A stretch of 64,000 nt of DNA from Bacteroides uniformis (GTDB lineage Bacteria; Bacteroidota; Bacteroidia; Bacteroidales; Bacteroidaceae), in assembly GCF_025147485.1 (NCBI RefSeq), contig NZ_CP102263.1, positions 1,129,501-1,193,500 on the forward strand. The letters are read 5' to 3'. The translations under genes were made by a program, and so were the position numbers. Positions 62,738 to 64,000 of this stretch are shown here, in pieces. The notes below the pieces were generated by a model. That model was not told the origin of the DNA, made no database searches, and worked only from the letters and a program-made list of their open reading frames with translations. The number at the start of each line of letters is the position of its first letter. Positions within the stretch are counted from its first letter, which is position 1.

Positions 62738-63613
62738 TTAAATATAATACAGTGTGCTTGCCTTCATCCTCAGATATTTGTTGATGGAAAGCAAAGCGCA
62801 CAGCCACGTAATAAGTACACCGAACACCAGCACGGCACCCGACACCAGCACCATCACCTCGGGCGTAATCACCTTGACCAACTCCGGTTCGTAGGACACC
62901 AGCCAATAGGCGGCTCCCCACAGAATGCTGTCGGCTATGAAAGCGGCCAGCACACCTATCCAGAAATTGCGCCGCAGAAACGGACGACGGATGAATGCCC
63001 AGCTTGCTCCCACCAGCTTCATGGTGTGGATAAGGAAACGCTTGGAATATATAGCCAGACGGATGGTGTTGTTTATCAGCGCAAAGGAGATAAACGTCAG
63101 TATCACAGCCAGCCCCAGCAGCATCAAGCTGATATTCCTTATATTATCGTTCACGGCATCTATCAAGTCTTTCTGGTAGAGCACTTCCTGGATATTGGTA
63201 TTCTTTTTAATCAGTTTCTCTATTTTGGCGATGCTGTCCGAATTGGCATAGTCGGAATGCAGCTTGATTTCGATGGAGGCAGTGAAAGGATTGTAGCCGA
63301 GGAACTCTTGCGGGTCCGTACCCATCGCCTCAGTCTGCTCGCGGAGTGCCTGCTTCTTGGAAATGTATTCCGTCTGCTTCACAAAAGCCTCCTTGTCCAG
63401 CCTCTTCTGAAGCTTCAGGATGTCGCTCTCCTTCATGTCGTCACTGACAAGCACGGAGAAACTGATGTTCTCCTTGACGTACACGGAAAGATTATGAGCC
63501 GCGAGCACAAAGAATACGACCAGCCCCAACAGCAGTAACACCAGCGTCGTACTGATGCTGGACGTAATGAACTGCATGTCAAAATAGGATACCGAGTTAT
63601 TCTTTGCTTTCAT
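62738..63613 (-). CDS. ftsX: Cell division protein FtsX-like permease
   Basis: 291 residues with four membrane helices: an N-terminal one (VLLLLLGLVVFFVLAAHNLS), an extracytoplasmic loop of about 120 residues (SFSVLVSDDMKESDILKLQK...IEKLIKKNTNIQEV), then three C-terminal helices around GASWAFIRRPFLRRN. This is the FtsX plan; it pairs with FtsE, which is not in the window, to control peptidoglycan hydrolases at division. A gap of 83 bases separates it from DUF3098. Confidence 0.9.
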   Translation of the reverse strand: MKAKNNSVSYFDMQFITSSISTTLVLLLLGLVVFFVLAAHNLSVYVKENISFSVLVSDDMKESDILKLQKRLDKEAFVKQTEYISKKQALREQTEAMGTDPQEFLGYNPFTASIEIKLHSDYANSDSIAKIEKLIKKNTNIQEVLYQKDLIDAVNDNIRNISLMLLGLAVILTFISFALINNTIRLAIYSKRFLIHTMKLVGASWAFIRRPFLRRNFWIGVLAAFIADSILWGAAYWLVSYEPELVKVITPEVMVLVSGAVLVFGVLITWLCALLSINKYLRMKASTLYYI

Positions 63614-63695
63614 TATACCAATTATAAGTTACGAGTTACAAGCTACAAGTTATGTAAATCAGTCGCTATTAATCATTAATCCCTAATCCCTTTTC

Positions 63696-64000
63696 TCACC
63701 CTTTCTTCCTGAACACGTAAATCATGGAACTGCTGCGTTCCTTCTTCACCAACGCGCTGAACCAGGCCAGTGTACCGGTCACCATTCCCCGCAGGAAAGT
63801 ACACGAGTGCCTCATGTGCTTTTCTGTCAGCATGGAGACGTAGAAGGCATCGAACGGCATGGGATGCCGCTCTGCCATGATGAAGCCATGCTTGGAACCG
63901 AATTGCTGGATGGTGCCCGGTGTGAAGTGCCACAAATGGCGGGGCACATCGTAGGCAGCCCAGTAAGCCCCGTATTTCTTTGCGTCGAAGGAGGAACAGT
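63696..64000 (-). CDS. SAM-dependent methyltransferase, C-terminal part (N-terminus outside window)
   Basis: The frame is open from the window edge (codon phase: two bases at 64000-63999, then TGT) to the stop at 63696. It reads AAYDVPRHLWHFTPGTIQQF, then GSKHGFIMAERHPMPFDAFY and an end KKERSSSMIYVFRKKG. The YDVPRHLWHFT pattern is the usual C-terminal block of class I Methyltransf_23 proteins. Substrate unknown. It precedes ftsX by 82 bases on the same strand. Confidence 0.75.
   Translation of the reverse strand, partial: CSSFDAKKYGAYWAAYDVPRHLWHFTPGTIQQFGSKHGFIMAERHPMPFDAFYVSMLTEKHMRHSCTFLRGMVTGTLAWFSALVKKERSSSMIYVFRKKG

Overview
This window is Bacteroides-type chromosomal DNA. The signs are hybrid two-component regulators beside glycoside hydrolases, TAnnTTTG (-7) promoter boxes, Bacteroidetes-only families (DUF4271, DUF3098, DUF4861, DUF2723, DUF6443, the tiny 'smalltalk' protein) and the usual Bacteroides housekeeping gene orders. 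A species cannot be assigned from the sequence alone.

Region 1 (1-14.9 kb) is part of a polysaccharide utilisation locus: a GH31 enzyme cut by the window edge, a divergent one-piece hybrid two-component sensor/regulator, an operon of an exported cellobiose/mannobiose 2-epimerase-like protein, a GH30-like enzyme and a GH9 endoglucanase, a second large GH9 and an acetyl-esterase. A beta-1,4-glucan-type hemicellulose (xyloglucan, glucomannan or similar) is the likely substrate; no SusC/SusD pair is in view. Region 2 (15-26.4 kb) holds an AAA+ ATPase, a decayed DUF4143-type ATPase, a DUF2723 membrane protein, a polysaccharide deacetylase, an EF-hand lipoprotein and a TPR histidine kinase/LuxR regulator pair. 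Region 3 (26.4-28.9 kb) is a uronate operon (DUF4861 protein, kduD) whose first gene, kduI, survives only as a 50-codon stump. Region 4 (29-34.3 kb) is housekeeping: tRNA-Gln, tyrS, tatD-like, yidD, rnpA, hemD, DUF4271, LOG.

Region 5 (34.5-51.3 kb) is the most striking part: a polymorphic Rhs toxin locus on the minus strand. Two overlapping exported genes (1086 and 999 residues) make a split Rhs shell whose last ~150 residues are an M91/NleD-like metallopeptidase, followed by an overlapping membrane-anchored immunity candidate. Downstream lie five 5'-truncated copies of the second gene, without signal peptides or visible promoters. Four carry a different C-terminal tip and their own immunity candidate, and one has lost its tip. 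The tips are zincin-like (two) or circularly permuted papain-like (three). Each cassette ends in a hairpin, and several hairpins are shared between cassettes. The layout is that of a silent store of toxin/immunity modules next to one expressed copy.

Region 6 (51.4-55.2 kb), directly upstream of the Rhs pair, is a small phage-like module: smalltalk protein, muramoyl-alanine amidase, HU-like protein, DUF4373 protein, a Cys-rich protein and a divergent S24/CI-type repressor. Region 7 (55.3-64 kb) has a TPR histidine kinase, metK, folK, queA, truB, uppP, DUF3098, ftsX and a partial methyltransferase.

The intergenic regions hold several small repeat families: four arrays with a strict 22-bp period, three copies of an imperfect palindrome built on GGCGCGGATT or similar, and MITE-like elements with 20-25 bp inverted ends that fill whole gaps between genes.
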